In this document: positions 30,101-38,767 of the stretch, in pieces
How positions within the stretch are numbered: the stretch's first letter is position 1
How the letters are laid out: the number at the start of each line of letters is the position of its first letter
Assembly: GCF_000220525.1 (NCBI RefSeq)
Contig: NZ_AFPK01000074.1
Span: 41,635-105,634, forward strand
DNA: 64,000 bases
Reading direction: 5' to 3'
From: Ochrovirga pacifica
Lineage (GTDB): Bacteria > Bacteroidota > Bacteroidia > Flavobacteriales > Flavobacteriaceae
Program-made: the position numbers and the translations under genes
Notes under the pieces: generated by a model
What the model was told of the DNA's origin: nothing
Seen by the model: the letters and a program-made list of their open reading frames with translations, nothing else
Databases searched by the model: none

Positions 30101-30989
30101 ACTCTACTCGACTCCATGTTTTTCCTTTATCAGCAGTAGTATACAATCCTCCTTTTACACTTCCAGTAGCCAAACCAAAATTTTCGTTCTGTCTAGAAAA
30201 ATCTAAAGAGTAAAACGATACGGGTCCTCTAAGTCCTGTTTTGTAAGAAGGAGCATCTGGCCCCATCACTGTTTGATATGTAAAGCCCTTATCGGTAGAG
30301 CGGTAAGAATTTCCCATGTTTGGGCTGATGTAATGTGTATTAGCATCTGTAGGATGTGGGTAAAATATCTTGTTATTTCCACTCATACCAGGTCCAAACT
30401 GCACCCAAGTAAGCGTATCTACAGAAGCTACATTTTCAGTTTTTAAACGTTCAAAATATCCAGATAAATCTTCCGATTCGATAACCATCACCTCATCAAC
30501 AAACACTTCACCAACATTTGCATTGTTGGGTCTAAAAGAAAACAAAACCTGTCCGTGGGTACTATTTTGGGATGGCGTAAAACTTACCGATTGCTGTGTC
30601 CATTCAGAAGCATTCAGGTTCAAATTAAAATGTCCCACTTTGTTCCCATTTCCATCAAAAACTTTGATATTGGTTTGCTGATTGTCCAAAGCATCCAAAG
30701 CTTTGTAATAGAAAGAAATTTTATAGGTTTTCCCTATTTTCCATTCCAAATTTTTAGGAGTCCACAAATTTCCTTTTTGATCAGAAGCACTAAACTTTAG
30801 CTGAAACCCATAATTCCCTTCTTTTTTTGATGCACTATTGATTTCAAAAACCGACAATCCTGTTCCGCTAGTAGCTACATCCCACTCTGAAGTCAAAGAA
30901 TTTTCAAATCCACTTTGGAACACTACAGTTTGTGACCAGCCAACATTTGGCAAAAAAAGCAACAACAAAAAGTGAACTATAGATTTCAT
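27198..30989 (-). CDS. Large secreted BNR/Asp-box beta-propeller protein with T9SS sorting domain
   Basis: A 1263-residue protein. After the signal peptide (1-20) comes a CBM-like beta sandwich (20-170). About twelve Asp-box repeats (STDKGQTW, STDGGATW, TIDAGANW and similar) run from about 230 to 1020, enough for two seven-bladed propellers as in GH74 and VPS10-like proteins. An Ig-like region follows (about 1025-1190), then a type A T9SS C-terminal domain from HPNPTSG (about 1195) to KIIKK. It should therefore be exported through the type IX system to the surface or medium. It opens an operon with two sulfatases and a fucosidase, so a depolymerising endo-activity is a fair guess, but I cannot identify catalytic residues. 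A decayed paralogue lies about 3 kb upstream. Confidence 0.85.
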   Translation of the reverse strand: MKSIVHFLLLLFLPNVGWSQTVVFQSGFENSLTSEWDVATSGTGLSVFEINSASKKEGNYGFQLKFSASDQKGNLWTPKNLEWKIGKTYKISFYYKALDALDNQQTNIKVFDGNGNKVGHFNLNLNASEWTQQSVSFTPSQNSTHGQVLFSFRPNNANVGEVFVDEVMVIESEDLSGYFERLKTENVASVDTLTWVQFGPGMSGNNKIFYPHPTDANTHYISPNMGNSYRSTDKGFTYQTVMGPDAPSYKTGLRGPVSFYSLDFSRQNENFGLATGSVKGGLYTTADKGKTWSRVESAQNKVGANFLSVVSVDPTDENVWYLGAGRMRHYGRILYPQAQPKGAYLDPNANGRLWKSTDKGQTWTLSNSGIDARAEFSHILVDPNQSNVVYAGTNYGFYKSTDGGATWSLKSNGIDHDMILSMDMHVDEDTQQVTLFVLSNITWKAQTTAQGNTVTHDKGGVFKSTDGGESWTAINGDVFIDLSKFNHDNDIKKSYYQTVAYYFGLNSWTDAEAAYPVLPTKICSRFNTITVDPSDVNNLYLVNEYSNASDNNFKPGQIWRSTNGGAHWFVTFRNGKNWNNGRDDAYWVTTRNNPMGTNVTLKYKSDWKNRDGYERKGCNYVKFSADGAVLYTQLAKIGLVSYDKGNTWVDIDDEEANESGSALDGWVGAGNSNVPGHGFYQSELWPGKVFCPSGENSLWITNNEGEKVRPNAQGAEVMHIVYNSNGIRLEHSVSAIAIHPTEKNTWFVTLFRQAGRGKIYKTIDAGANWFEHGVAIPEPWAPAPPGSGDQAVHQVGLMIDKSNPDNMYFCVPKSSKDIEWVGDSAQSWGVHRSTDGGVTWQKINNGLPASLDVSRIAFDPNNTNTLYAAVMDNNGGLYKSTDRGENWSEVASTTAIAGASGINDIHFDVDGNAYITSGFKNVNVNQGGLWMSTDGMQTWTQLFDYPWVNRVEVAKYNTKVIMISTLPNSKVDFRNGGTYLSKNGGATWVKFNKGNGQSERVNDIAIDYTRPGTYYASTRGSGWYVAKEENPSATVISSDDIAIKTTSVTCPDNSDGDIEITTNKTFEYSAVLSGNGITETTKNFTDAIEFSNLEAGTYSLCIAPKDRDRRCYEVKITEPKKIAVTSSVNKTNHSVLLELKGSDTYSIQLNNQRITVSEEFVELPLQSGLNTVTVKGAKDCQGEFFDEIMLRELGIHPNPTSGILNVYGLKLGDTVKVFNAQGVQVLNGNNYNNQIDLSELTNGMYILSIQNELHSNTQKIIKK

Positions 30990-31064
30990 CCCTTTAGTTT
31001 GGTTTAGATTGATTTCCTATTTCGACCTAGCTAAATAAGTCATTAGGTTTCTAAAGCAGCATCT

Positions 31065-31091
31065 CATATGTAAAATTGTAGAATACATATG
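31065..31091. promoter_or_regulatory. Perfect dyad upstream of the BNR-sulfatase-fucosidase operon
   Basis: CATATGTA and its exact reverse complement TACATATG are separated by 11 bases, about 75 bases ahead of the BNR start. The centre-to-centre distance of 19 bases is close to two helix turns, as expected for a dimeric regulator. Confidence 0.4.
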
Positions 31092-31153
31092 TCTTTTTTA
31101 ACAGTCAAAAAAACAGTTCTGCTAAGCGTTTACCTAATGTTTCTCTACAAAAC

Positions 31154-31187
31154 AAAAAAATCCAACTAGAAACTAGCTGGATTTTTT
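31154..31187 (-). terminator. Intrinsic terminator of the beta-galactosidase gene
   Basis: The stem AAAAAATCCAACTAG pairs across a three-base loop with CTAGCTGGATTTTTT. The single mismatch becomes a G-U pair only in minus-strand RNA, so the hairpin is better for the beta-galactosidase direction. It starts 23 bases after that stop. Confidence 0.75.
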
Positions 31188-31209
31188 ATAGACGAGACAA
31201 TGGAAAACC

Positions 31210-33672
31210 TTACTTTGTCTTTACAACGATTGTTGCTGACTTTAAAGATTTCGATTTAGCCTTTAATCTTATGGTTCCTGATTCCTTAGAAGATTTTAAC
31301 ACCGCCAAACACATTCCACTAAATGCTTTTCTGTGATCTGCTTGAAAAGATTCAACACTAATTTGATTTCCATTATCAACAGCCACCAATTCTCCAGCAC
31401 CTTTTACAGAAAAATTAACTAAATTGTCTGCATTTGGACACAAATTCCCGTTTTTATCTTCGATTCTTACAGTCACGTAAGCCAAGTCTCTTCCATCGGC
31501 ATCTATTTCAGTTCTATCTACAGACAAGCTTATTTTAGCAGGTTTTCCAGCAGTAAAAATCTGTTCTTCTTTTACTACTTTACCATTTTTGTAACCAACT
31601 ACTTTTATGTTTCCAGCCTTGTACGGCACCTCCCAAGACAAACGGTATTTAGAGTCGAAGGTTTTAGGTTTGTAACGTAAAAAATCAATTTTAAGCGTAG
31701 TTAAGTCTTTTCCTTTTACCTTTTTACCCATAGATTTTCCGTTCACAAACAACTCTGCTGCATCAAGGTTGGTATAGCAATATACAGGAATCGTTTGTCC
31801 TTCCATTCCTTTCCAATTCCAATGAGGCAACAAGTGAATCATTGGCTTGGTAGTCCACTGACTTTGATATAAGAAAAAACGATCTTTAGGAAATCCACAC
31901 AAGTCTACTGCCCCAAAATAAGAACTATGTGATGGCCAATCTCCATTCCAATATCCATTGGTAGAATTGTCTTTACCTCCATACGGTGTAGGTTCTCCTA
32001 AATAATCAAATCCTGTCCAGATAAACTCTCCCATCACACTTGGGTTTTGTTCTTGAAAATGAAACTCAATGTCTGGTGGATATGCCCATGGTGGGCCAAT
32101 CAAATCATAACTTGTAACGTGTAGAGATTCATGAGTTTTATACTTTTTTATAGGCAAATGATATACTCCTCTACTACTGGTACAGCTTGATGTTTCAGAA
32201 CCATACAAAGGCATTTCAGGATACATAGAACGCAACTCACTATACATAGATGGCTTATAATTTGCTCCTGCAATTTGTACTTGTTGAGCCATATTGTTAT
32301 CATACGGCCCTCGATAATTGTTAAAACCTGCTGTAGTGGGTCTGGTTGGATCGATTTCTACACAATAGTCATGTAGCATTTTAGCTACTTTCCAACCATT
32401 TTTTTTGTCTTTTTGCTCAATAATTTCGTTTCCGATACTCCACATAATAACCGAAGGATGGTTGCGATCTCTACGGACCATATCTTTGATATCACGCTCT
32501 GCCCATTCTTCAAAAAACTTATTGTATCCATTAGGCACTTTTTCCATTTTCCACACATCAAAAGCCTCGTCTAAAACAACCAACCCTAATTCATCACACA
32601 CTTCTAAAAACTCTCTAGATGGAGGATTGTGACTGGTACGAATAGCATTGACTCCCATATCTTTCATTATTTGCAGCTTACGCTCGTCTGCTCTTTTGTA
32701 AACTGCAGCTCCTAACGCTCCGTTGTCGTGATGCAAACACACTCCATTGAAACGTACTTTTTTATTGTTCAAGAAAAATCCATCTTTGGTGTAAGCAATA
32801 CTTCTTAAACCAATAGTATTTTCTTCTTGATCGATCACTTTACCATTCTTAGTAATGGTAGTGACCGCTTTGTACAAATTCGGTTGATAAATATCCCAAC
32901 GCTTTGGGTTTTTAATTTTATGATACAGAGCCGAAGTAGCAGACTTTCCTGCTTTTACAGTAATTTGTTCAGCAACTTTCCCTACACTGCTTCCGTTTGG
33001 ATCAAAGTATTCTTGAGTCACCTCTACCAAAGCATCTTGGTTACTTTTGTTGTTAATAGTTGTTTCGTTTTGAATGACTGCTATTTTTTCGGTAACAGTA
33101 GGTGTGGTAATGTAAACTCCCCATTGTTGCACATGTACTGGTTCGTCTATTTTTAACCAAACCGAACGATAAATTCCCGCTCCAGGATACCATCTAGAAG
33201 ACAAATCCTCTGGGGTTAAACGCACGGCAATCACATTTTCTTGTTCACCGTAATTTAGATAATTGCTTATATCAAACTCAAAACCGATGTATCCGTAAGG
33301 TCGGTTTCCCACTAATTTTCCGTTTACCCAAACATGTGCGTTGTACATAGCTCCTTCAAAGTCTATACGTACCACTTTTCCTTTGGCTGTTGCAGGAACT
33401 TTAAACGTTTTTCTGTACCATCCTGTTCCATGAAATGGTAAACCTCCCGCACGGGCATTGTATTTTTCATCAAAAGGACCTTCAATTGCCCAATCGTGAG
33501 GAAGATTGAGTTTTCGCCAATTGGAATCATCAAAATTGGGTTGTTCGGCTCCAGGAGCTTTGTCGTTAAAAAATGTCCAAGACTCGTTAAAATTAAGATC
33601 TTGAGCATAGTTTTTTGTCCCCCCTAAGACTACAAGCACAAAGAGGCACATGGATAAAAAGCGTTTTTTCAT
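31210..33672 (-). CDS. GH2 beta-galactosidase-type glycoside hydrolase
   Basis: An 820-residue secreted GH2 enzyme with signal peptide (MKKRFLSMCLFVLVVLGG to YAQ). Domains in order: sugar-binding jelly roll (about 27-180), Ig-like domain (183-290), TIM barrel (292-590) and two C-terminal beta sandwiches including a DUF4982-type unit (PVYCYTNLDAAELFVNGKSM). The acid/base is E416 in WSIGNEI and the nucleophile E493 in YGSETSS. This architecture is common in PUL beta-galactosidases that cut sulfated galactans such as carrageenan or porphyran, though GH2 also covers other exo-activities. It has its own terminator and probably its own promoter, so it can be regulated apart from its neighbours. Confidence 0.9.
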   Translation of the reverse strand: MKKRFLSMCLFVLVVLGGTKNYAQDLNFNESWTFFNDKAPGAEQPNFDDSNWRKLNLPHDWAIEGPFDEKYNARAGGLPFHGTGWYRKTFKVPATAKGKVVRIDFEGAMYNAHVWVNGKLVGNRPYGYIGFEFDISNYLNYGEQENVIAVRLTPEDLSSRWYPGAGIYRSVWLKIDEPVHVQQWGVYITTPTVTEKIAVIQNETTINNKSNQDALVEVTQEYFDPNGSSVGKVAEQITVKAGKSATSALYHKIKNPKRWDIYQPNLYKAVTTITKNGKVIDQEENTIGLRSIAYTKDGFFLNNKKVRFNGVCLHHDNGALGAAVYKRADERKLQIMKDMGVNAIRTSHNPPSREFLEVCDELGLVVLDEAFDVWKMEKVPNGYNKFFEEWAERDIKDMVRRDRNHPSVIMWSIGNEIIEQKDKKNGWKVAKMLHDYCVEIDPTRPTTAGFNNYRGPYDNNMAQQVQIAGANYKPSMYSELRSMYPEMPLYGSETSSCTSSRGVYHLPIKKYKTHESLHVTSYDLIGPPWAYPPDIEFHFQEQNPSVMGEFIWTGFDYLGEPTPYGGKDNSTNGYWNGDWPSHSSYFGAVDLCGFPKDRFFLYQSQWTTKPMIHLLPHWNWKGMEGQTIPVYCYTNLDAAELFVNGKSMGKKVKGKDLTTLKIDFLRYKPKTFDSKYRLSWEVPYKAGNIKVVGYKNGKVVKEEQIFTAGKPAKISLSVDRTEIDADGRDLAYVTVRIEDKNGNLCPNADNLVNFSVKGAGELVAVDNGNQISVESFQADHRKAFSGMCLAVLKSSKESGTIRLKAKSKSLKSATIVVKTK

Positions 33673-33706
33673 CGTATTAAAAAATTCTTATTCAACTTAT
33701 TGTTGA

Positions 33707-33714
33707 CAAAAATA
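33707..33714 (-). promoter_or_regulatory. Candidate -7 box of the beta-galactosidase gene
   Basis: The minus strand reads TATTTTTG, a full match to TAnnTTTG, 34 bases ahead of the start codon. The -33 partner (TTTG at 33741-33744) is a little further than ideal. The 349-base gap between this gene and the BNR relic otherwise contains a palindrome and no visible gene. Confidence 0.4.
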
Positions 33715-33802
33715 ATAGGATACTGATGAGATTCTTGAAACAAATGATTTTGTTGCTAGCAGAAATGGGTTTCGTTGTCTTATTTTCCTTCATTAAAGGA
33801 AC

Positions 33803-33820
33803 TAAACAAACTTTTGTTTA
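33803..33820. promoter_or_regulatory. 18-base palindrome upstream of the beta-galactosidase gene
   Basis: TAAACAAActTTTGTTTA is perfectly self-complementary except for the central two bases. It lies about 130 bases ahead of the start and 90 bases above the -7 box, a distance suitable for an activator site. No matching copy was noticed elsewhere in the window. Confidence 0.3.
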
Positions 33821-34021
33821 ATCACAGTTTCTTTCAAGTTCAGTTTTTTCCTGCTAAAAAACTAAATCACTTATAAAATCCTATGGAGTCTTTGTGAATG
33901 GGCCTTTGTTATAGGAATGCTTAGTTGAACTAGCAGTATGTTTCAAGATACAATTACTTGTTCGCTTTTTTATAATTCGACTCATGCACGACAAAGAGTT
34001 CAAACAAACCAATCGCTTTGC

Positions 34022-35124
34022 TTACTTTTCTTTAGCTACATAAAAACCACTACCATAGGTGGATAGGTAATATTTTCCTGGAATACTATAATCTATAGCT
34101 ATATCGTTAACTCTATCTGACTGACCATTTCCTTTGTTTATTTTCTTCCAATTTTTTTCCACCGTCTTTAGAAAGATATGTTCCAGCATTTTTACCTTCT
34201 ATATTTCTGTTTGCGAGTGTGGAAATTAGTATCACATCAATATCGTATTTAGCGACTTCAACTCTATATACCCATGGATGTTTAAATACACAGGTCCATT
34301 TTTTCATAGATGCGTTTTTAAAGAACGAATTACATCCGTATCCAAGCCTTTAGTTTTTAATTTCCATTTTTTTCCTCCATTAGTACTTTTATAGAAACCA
34401 TAATTAGAAGAGGCATATAAAATGTTTGTGTTATTTAGGTTCACAATAATATTCTCAATTTCGGCTTTTGGATTGATTCCTTTATTGATTAATTTCCACG
34501 TTTTACCTTTATTGGTAGTTTTCCATATTTTTCCTTGACTCTTAGGATCTTATAAGTACCATGTGGTTTGTTCTTAGTAAATAAAATTTTTCCTGTATAC
34601 CTCATTCTACCTGCTCCAACATACCATATTTTATCATTAGTCGGATCTACTGTAATAACACTTAAATATGAATTTCCAAAGTATTTAGTAGACCCCTTGT
34701 GAGGAACCCAGTTTTTTCCTTTGTTGAATGTTGTGCATAAATTTTTAGCTTTTAAATCTGTACAAAAACCAAAGGATGGATTTTGTCTTGAAAAGTCTAT
34801 AGAAGCAAATTCACGTGGTCCTCTTTCACCATTTCTATTATCGCTACCATCCTCGTTTAAAACAGTATTGTAAGTATGTCCTCCATCTGTTGTTATATAA
34901 GAGTTCCCCATGTTAGGCGATACGTATAAGGTTTTGGTATCTGTAGGATGCCAAAAAGCAGCTTTGTTATTTCCGCTCATTCCCGGTCCAAATTGTTGCC
35001 AAACAATGTTAAGATCAGAAGGGATGTCTTTACTAATTATATCTTTAAAAAACTTCTTTTGCGCATTGTTTTGGTTTGAAAGTAATAACAGAATAAAAAC
35101 AATACTAAGTTTATATAATTTCAC
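34022..35124 (-). pseudogene. Decayed paralogue of the BNR propeller protein
   Basis: An intact signal peptide and 211 codons start this gene (MKLYKLSIVFILLLLS), closely matching residues 195-340 of the large BNR protein (QFGPGMSGNN, SPNMGNSY, IDFSRQN, VGAGRMR). Near 34552 the frame shifts; the homology continues in another frame (GKIWKTTNKGKTWKL to NYGFYKSTNGG) until a stop. About 500 residues are then missing, and homology resumes at HPWVYRVEVAKY, equal to residue 945 of the paralogue. A second shift lies in a seven-A run near 34150, after which KINKGNGQSDRVNDIAIDY leads to a stop. The relic has no N-terminal CBM and no T9SS tail, so its ancestor had a simpler architecture than the intact copy. 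Confidence 0.88.
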
Positions 35125-35275
35125 GAGTTTGGTTTTAAATTATTAAGTGTTATAAATAAAGGATTGATTTTTTGTTAGTACTTATATGATTTTCTAAAGA
35201 GAAATTATGTTTTATTACAGTGAGTATATTCTTATTAAACAGGGAGTAAAGTTTTTGTAGGTATACTATTTTCTC

Positions 35276-36769
35276 TTATTTCTTCTTTTTTAGCATTCTA
35301 GCTTTGGTTTTAGCAACTAGTTCCTTGTATTGAGCAATTCTTTTGGGTCTTGCTTTATTAAATATAGCTCCATTGCCAAACATTCTAGGATCTCCTTGTG
35401 TTTTTAACTCTTTAAAGAGTGCTGTTTTCATTTTCTTTTTCAATTTTGATAGTTTTTTATCTGCTGCCAAATTGTTCATGCAAAAAGGATCTTTTTTAAT
35501 ATTGTAAAGTTCTTCTTTCGGTCTTTTTCCAAAATTTAATTGATGGAACAAGTTACTTTTATCTAGTTTCATAATTTCAGCTTTGGTAGGACTATAATCA
35601 GTATCTCTGTAACCCGTTTTTTCCTCTCCACAGGGCCATCTATTAGGTTCAAAATTATGCATATACACATAATCTCCTTTGTGATAACTTCTAACAGGGT
35701 ACCCCCAACCATTAGGTCTAACCATGTCGTTTCTTTCTCTACCTGTAAGAACTGTATTTCTACCTTTTACATTATTATTAAAGAAGTCGGTTAAACTTTT
35801 ACCTTGAATTTTAGGCATTCCAGAATTGATTTGCTCAATACCCGAAACCTCCAAAAGAGTAGGAGCAATGTCAATGAAACTTGCAAATTCAGAACAACTC
35901 CTTCCTGGTTTTTTAATTTTTCCTGACCAACTTACTACAAATGGAATTCTGGTAGAAAATTCATGCGGATGTCCTTTGTACCTAGGAAAAGGCATAGAAT
36001 TATCCGAAGTAGCAATAATAATAGTATTTTCTAATTCCCCTACTTTTTCTAAATGCTTTAGAATTTTCCCTAAATACTGGTCAAAATATTCAACTTCTAC
36101 AGCATAATCTAAAATGTCGTTTTTAACACGTTCGTTTGCTGGCCAAAATGAAGGTTGAAACTTTAAGTCTTCTATTTTTTTCCCTAAACGGACACCACTT
36201 TTGTACTCATAACCTCTGTGGGGTTCTTTACATCCGTACCAGAAAAAGAAAGGTTTATTTTTAGGTCTGTCTTTAATAAAGTCTTTAAAATTCTCGGTGT
36301 AATCGTATAATGCTACTCCTTTTAAAGGCTTTTTGTCAATCTTTTTTTTGTTGTATTCTTTACCAGTTAGATTCCTTCCTACAGGATGAACTCCAGGATT
36401 CCAACCTTTTCCTGTGAATCCCGAAAAATATCCATTCTCTGTAAGTACCTCAATAAAACTCTTAAATTTTTCAGGCCATATAGGTTGGTGGTTAGCTGCA
36501 GCTTCTAATTGCCAAGGATTACGACCTGTTAGGATTACAGCTCTAGAAGGAGCACATTTACTGCTAGGAGTAAACATGTTATTAAATACCAGTCCTTGTT
36601 GCCCTATTTTATCAAAATTAGGAGTGTTTACAAATTTATGTCCATAAATACTAGTATGAGACATGTCATCTGCTATTACAAATAGAATGTTAGGCTGTTT
36701 GTTTTGGGCTACTGTTAAAACATTTGTTAATGTAAACAACATACATAGTCTTAAAAATATAATGTTCAT
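35276..36769 (-). CDS. S1 family formylglycine sulfatase
   Basis: A 497-residue secreted sulfatase with a signal peptide ending near LTVAQ. Motifs are [11 protein letters not shown], the canonical formylglycine core [11 protein letters not shown] (C72), [28 protein letters not shown] and [13 protein letters not shown]. The [14 protein letters not shown] block and the [12 protein letters not shown] lead place it nearer to heparan N-sulfatase-like S1 members than to the CATSR pair in the same PUL, so it should remove a different sulfate. The strongly basic C-terminus (KARMLKKKK) is unusual. It starts three bases after the GH127-type gene, so they share a transcript. Substrate is not determined. 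Confidence 0.92.
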   Translation of the reverse strand: MNIIFLRLCMLFTLTNVLTVAQNKQPNILFVIADDMSHTSIYGHKFVNTPNFDKIGQQGLVFNNMFTPSSKCAPSRAVILTGRNPWQLEAAANHQPIWPEKFKSFIEVLTENGYFSGFTGKGWNPGVHPVGRNLTGKEYNKKKIDKKPLKGVALYDYTENFKDFIKDRPKNKPFFFWYGCKEPHRGYEYKSGVRLGKKIEDLKFQPSFWPANERVKNDILDYAVEVEYFDQYLGKILKHLEKVGELENTIIIATSDNSMPFPRYKGHPHEFSTRIPFVVSWSGKIKKPGRSCSEFASFIDIAPTLLEVSGIEQINSGMPKIQGKSLTDFFNNNVKGRNTVLTGRERNDMVRPNGWGYPVRSYHKGDYVYMHNFEPNRWPCGEEKTGYRDTDYSPTKAEIMKLDKSNLFHQLNFGKRPKEELYNIKKDPFCMNNLAADKKLSKLKKKMKTALFKELKTQGDPRMFGNGAIFNKARPKRIAQYKELVAKTKARMLKKKK

Positions 36770-36772
36770 TTT

Positions 36773-38752
36773 TTAGTTTGTTTTAGGAAATAAAGTCATT
36801 CTTAGATAGGTACTGCCTAATGGTACCAATTCTATGTACTCCCTATTGGGGCTTAGCTTTAATTTATCAGGAAATTTTTTAAGATGTTTAGTCCCATCAA
36901 GCCTCCAGTTCAGCACCTTTTTAGCTGGTACTTGTATTTTAACAGGACTATTTGTTACACTCCATGGATATGTATTTGAATCTAATTTATTTTCGATTAC
37001 GTTTACATCTGTTATATCCTTTATATCTAAGGTATAATTCCAATTTGATGCAGGATACATTAATTTATTAGGGAAGTCTTTCAGCTTGGGATCTCCAATA
37101 TAAGGAAATGTAATGATTTTATGATTCACCGGTAATGAGTACACTAGTGGACCTCTTTCAATTGCAAAACCCTCATTTTTTTCACCCCAAGCAGTCAATT
37201 TAGTTTCCATGGGCAATTGCAATTCTATAAGATCGTTGTTTTTAAACGTACGGTCTATTGTTGCCATCCCTTTCTCAATATTAATCTTTCGTATTTTCTT
37301 ACCGTTAAGGTATAATTCAGGTTTTGAGCACCACTTTGGTATACGCATGGTAAAAGAGAATTTACTAACTTTTTCTATTTCAAAACGGAATTCAATCCTC
37401 TCATTAAAAGGGTATTGAGTCTTTTGTTGAATTTTTATTTCTTTTCCTTTATGATTAAAGTTAAATTCAGAACTTCCGTACAAAGCCGCAATAATACCTG
37501 AGTTATCTGCTTTTTTTAACCACATTCTGCTCGCGTATGATGGGAACATTCTTTGTATGTTACCTGTACAACATTCTGTATCATGACCAGTACGGTAACA
37601 CATACGTCCTAAAGCCATACCTCCCCAATTTAATTTCACGTTGAACTGACTGGTTTCTTCAGCAGCTACAGGTTGGTTAGGTGCTGAATAGTATTGATGA
37701 GATTTAAAATCTTTATCCATTGATCCAAAACCAGCATTAAATATACAGCGTTCAACTAGGTCTCCCCAGTGTCCATTATTGGTTGCCATTAATAAATAAC
37801 CAGCACTCCAAGATAAATCGATGATGTCACAGGTTTCGTGAGCTAAATCGACAGCTTTACCTTCTAAATGTTCAATAGAACTTGGGCAACCATCTACCAA
37901 CATATGATGTTTTACAATTTTATTAAATTGGTTGATAGATGCATTTAAATACCTTTCTTTACCAGTGTACATATAAAGTAGCGCTGGGATTTTTACTTGT
38001 TCCATATTACTAACTCCATGTCCGTGAGGTATTTTTTCTGATAACATATTGTCTAATAATTTAGACGGTAAATTATCGTTCTTTTTAGCCTTGTCATATT
38101 CACCTCCTTCAGAAGCACTTTTGCTTTTATGAAAACTGTGAATCGCTAAGTTTAGTAGTTTTTCGTTCCCCGTTTTGTCGTATAACCAAAGAATAGGTTC
38201 AATACTAAATAAGGCTCTACCATTATTAAACAGGCGTGGTGTTTTTAGAAAATGGGATGACATTTTTTTTAAGATAGATTGATTCTTAGTAATTTCGTAT
38301 TTAGCCATTAAACCTCTAAAATAGACCACTCTGGCCCAATCGTCTGCTTTGTTTTGTCCTAGAATTCCATTTTCAGTAATATGCGAAAGTGTGTGGTTAA
38401 AGTTTTGGTTTGCAAATTCAACTAATGCTTGATTTTTAATGAGTTGACCACATCTATAGGTTCCATCTAAAAAATAAGCAGTTTGCTCATAGGGCCAATA
38501 GGCTCTACCTGCATGACCTACGGGAATTTGAATATCTTCTGTCCACATACGTGTATTAAACGGATACCCAGAAACCGTTGGGTTTCCCCCTAAACCCTCG
38601 GCTTGTTTTACTAACACTTGTTGTAGCCAGCCAAAGGGCTTAGTTTGGTTTAGGGGAAGTTCCTTAGATTTTCCATAGTAGTTTTGTGCATGTAAGAAAT
38701 TAGAAACAACACACATTACAAAAAGTAGAAAGCTTATAGTATATCTATTCAT
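36773..38752 (-). CDS. GH127-type (DUF1680) glycoside hydrolase
   Basis: A 659-residue secreted alpha/alpha-barrel glycosidase with a signal peptide ending near LHAQ. The zinc-cysteine active site known from beta-L-arabinofuranosidase HypBA1 is intact: ETC (E306, C308) and the CC pair (C394, C395) in DTECCTGNIQRMFPSYASRMW. A catalytic cysteine at the CC pair is established for GH127. The C-terminal half is a set of beta sandwiches (from about 420). Some marine GH127 members from carrageenan loci are 3,6-anhydro-D-galactosidases, which would fit its position between two sulfatases and near a GH2 beta-galactosidase, but arabinofuranosidase activity remains possible. It is co-transcribed with both flanking sulfatases. 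Confidence 0.88.
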   Translation of the reverse strand: MNRYTISFLLFVMCVVSNFLHAQNYYGKSKELPLNQTKPFGWLQQVLVKQAEGLGGNPTVSGYPFNTRMWTEDIQIPVGHAGRAYWPYEQTAYFLDGTYRCGQLIKNQALVEFANQNFNHTLSHITENGILGQNKADDWARVVYFRGLMAKYEITKNQSILKKMSSHFLKTPRLFNNGRALFSIEPILWLYDKTGNEKLLNLAIHSFHKSKSASEGGEYDKAKKNDNLPSKLLDNMLSEKIPHGHGVSNMEQVKIPALLYMYTGKERYLNASINQFNKIVKHHMLVDGCPSSIEHLEGKAVDLAHETCDIIDLSWSAGYLLMATNNGHWGDLVERCIFNAGFGSMDKDFKSHQYYSAPNQPVAAEETSQFNVKLNWGGMALGRMCYRTGHDTECCTGNIQRMFPSYASRMWLKKADNSGIIAALYGSSEFNFNHKGKEIKIQQKTQYPFNERIEFRFEIEKVSKFSFTMRIPKWCSKPELYLNGKKIRKINIEKGMATIDRTFKNNDLIELQLPMETKLTAWGEKNEGFAIERGPLVYSLPVNHKIITFPYIGDPKLKDFPNKLMYPASNWNYTLDIKDITDVNVIENKLDSNTYPWSVTNSPVKIQVPAKKVLNWRLDGTKHLKKFPDKLKLSPNREYIELVPLGSTYLRMTLFPKTN

Positions 38753-38767
38753 ATTGGTTTGATTATT

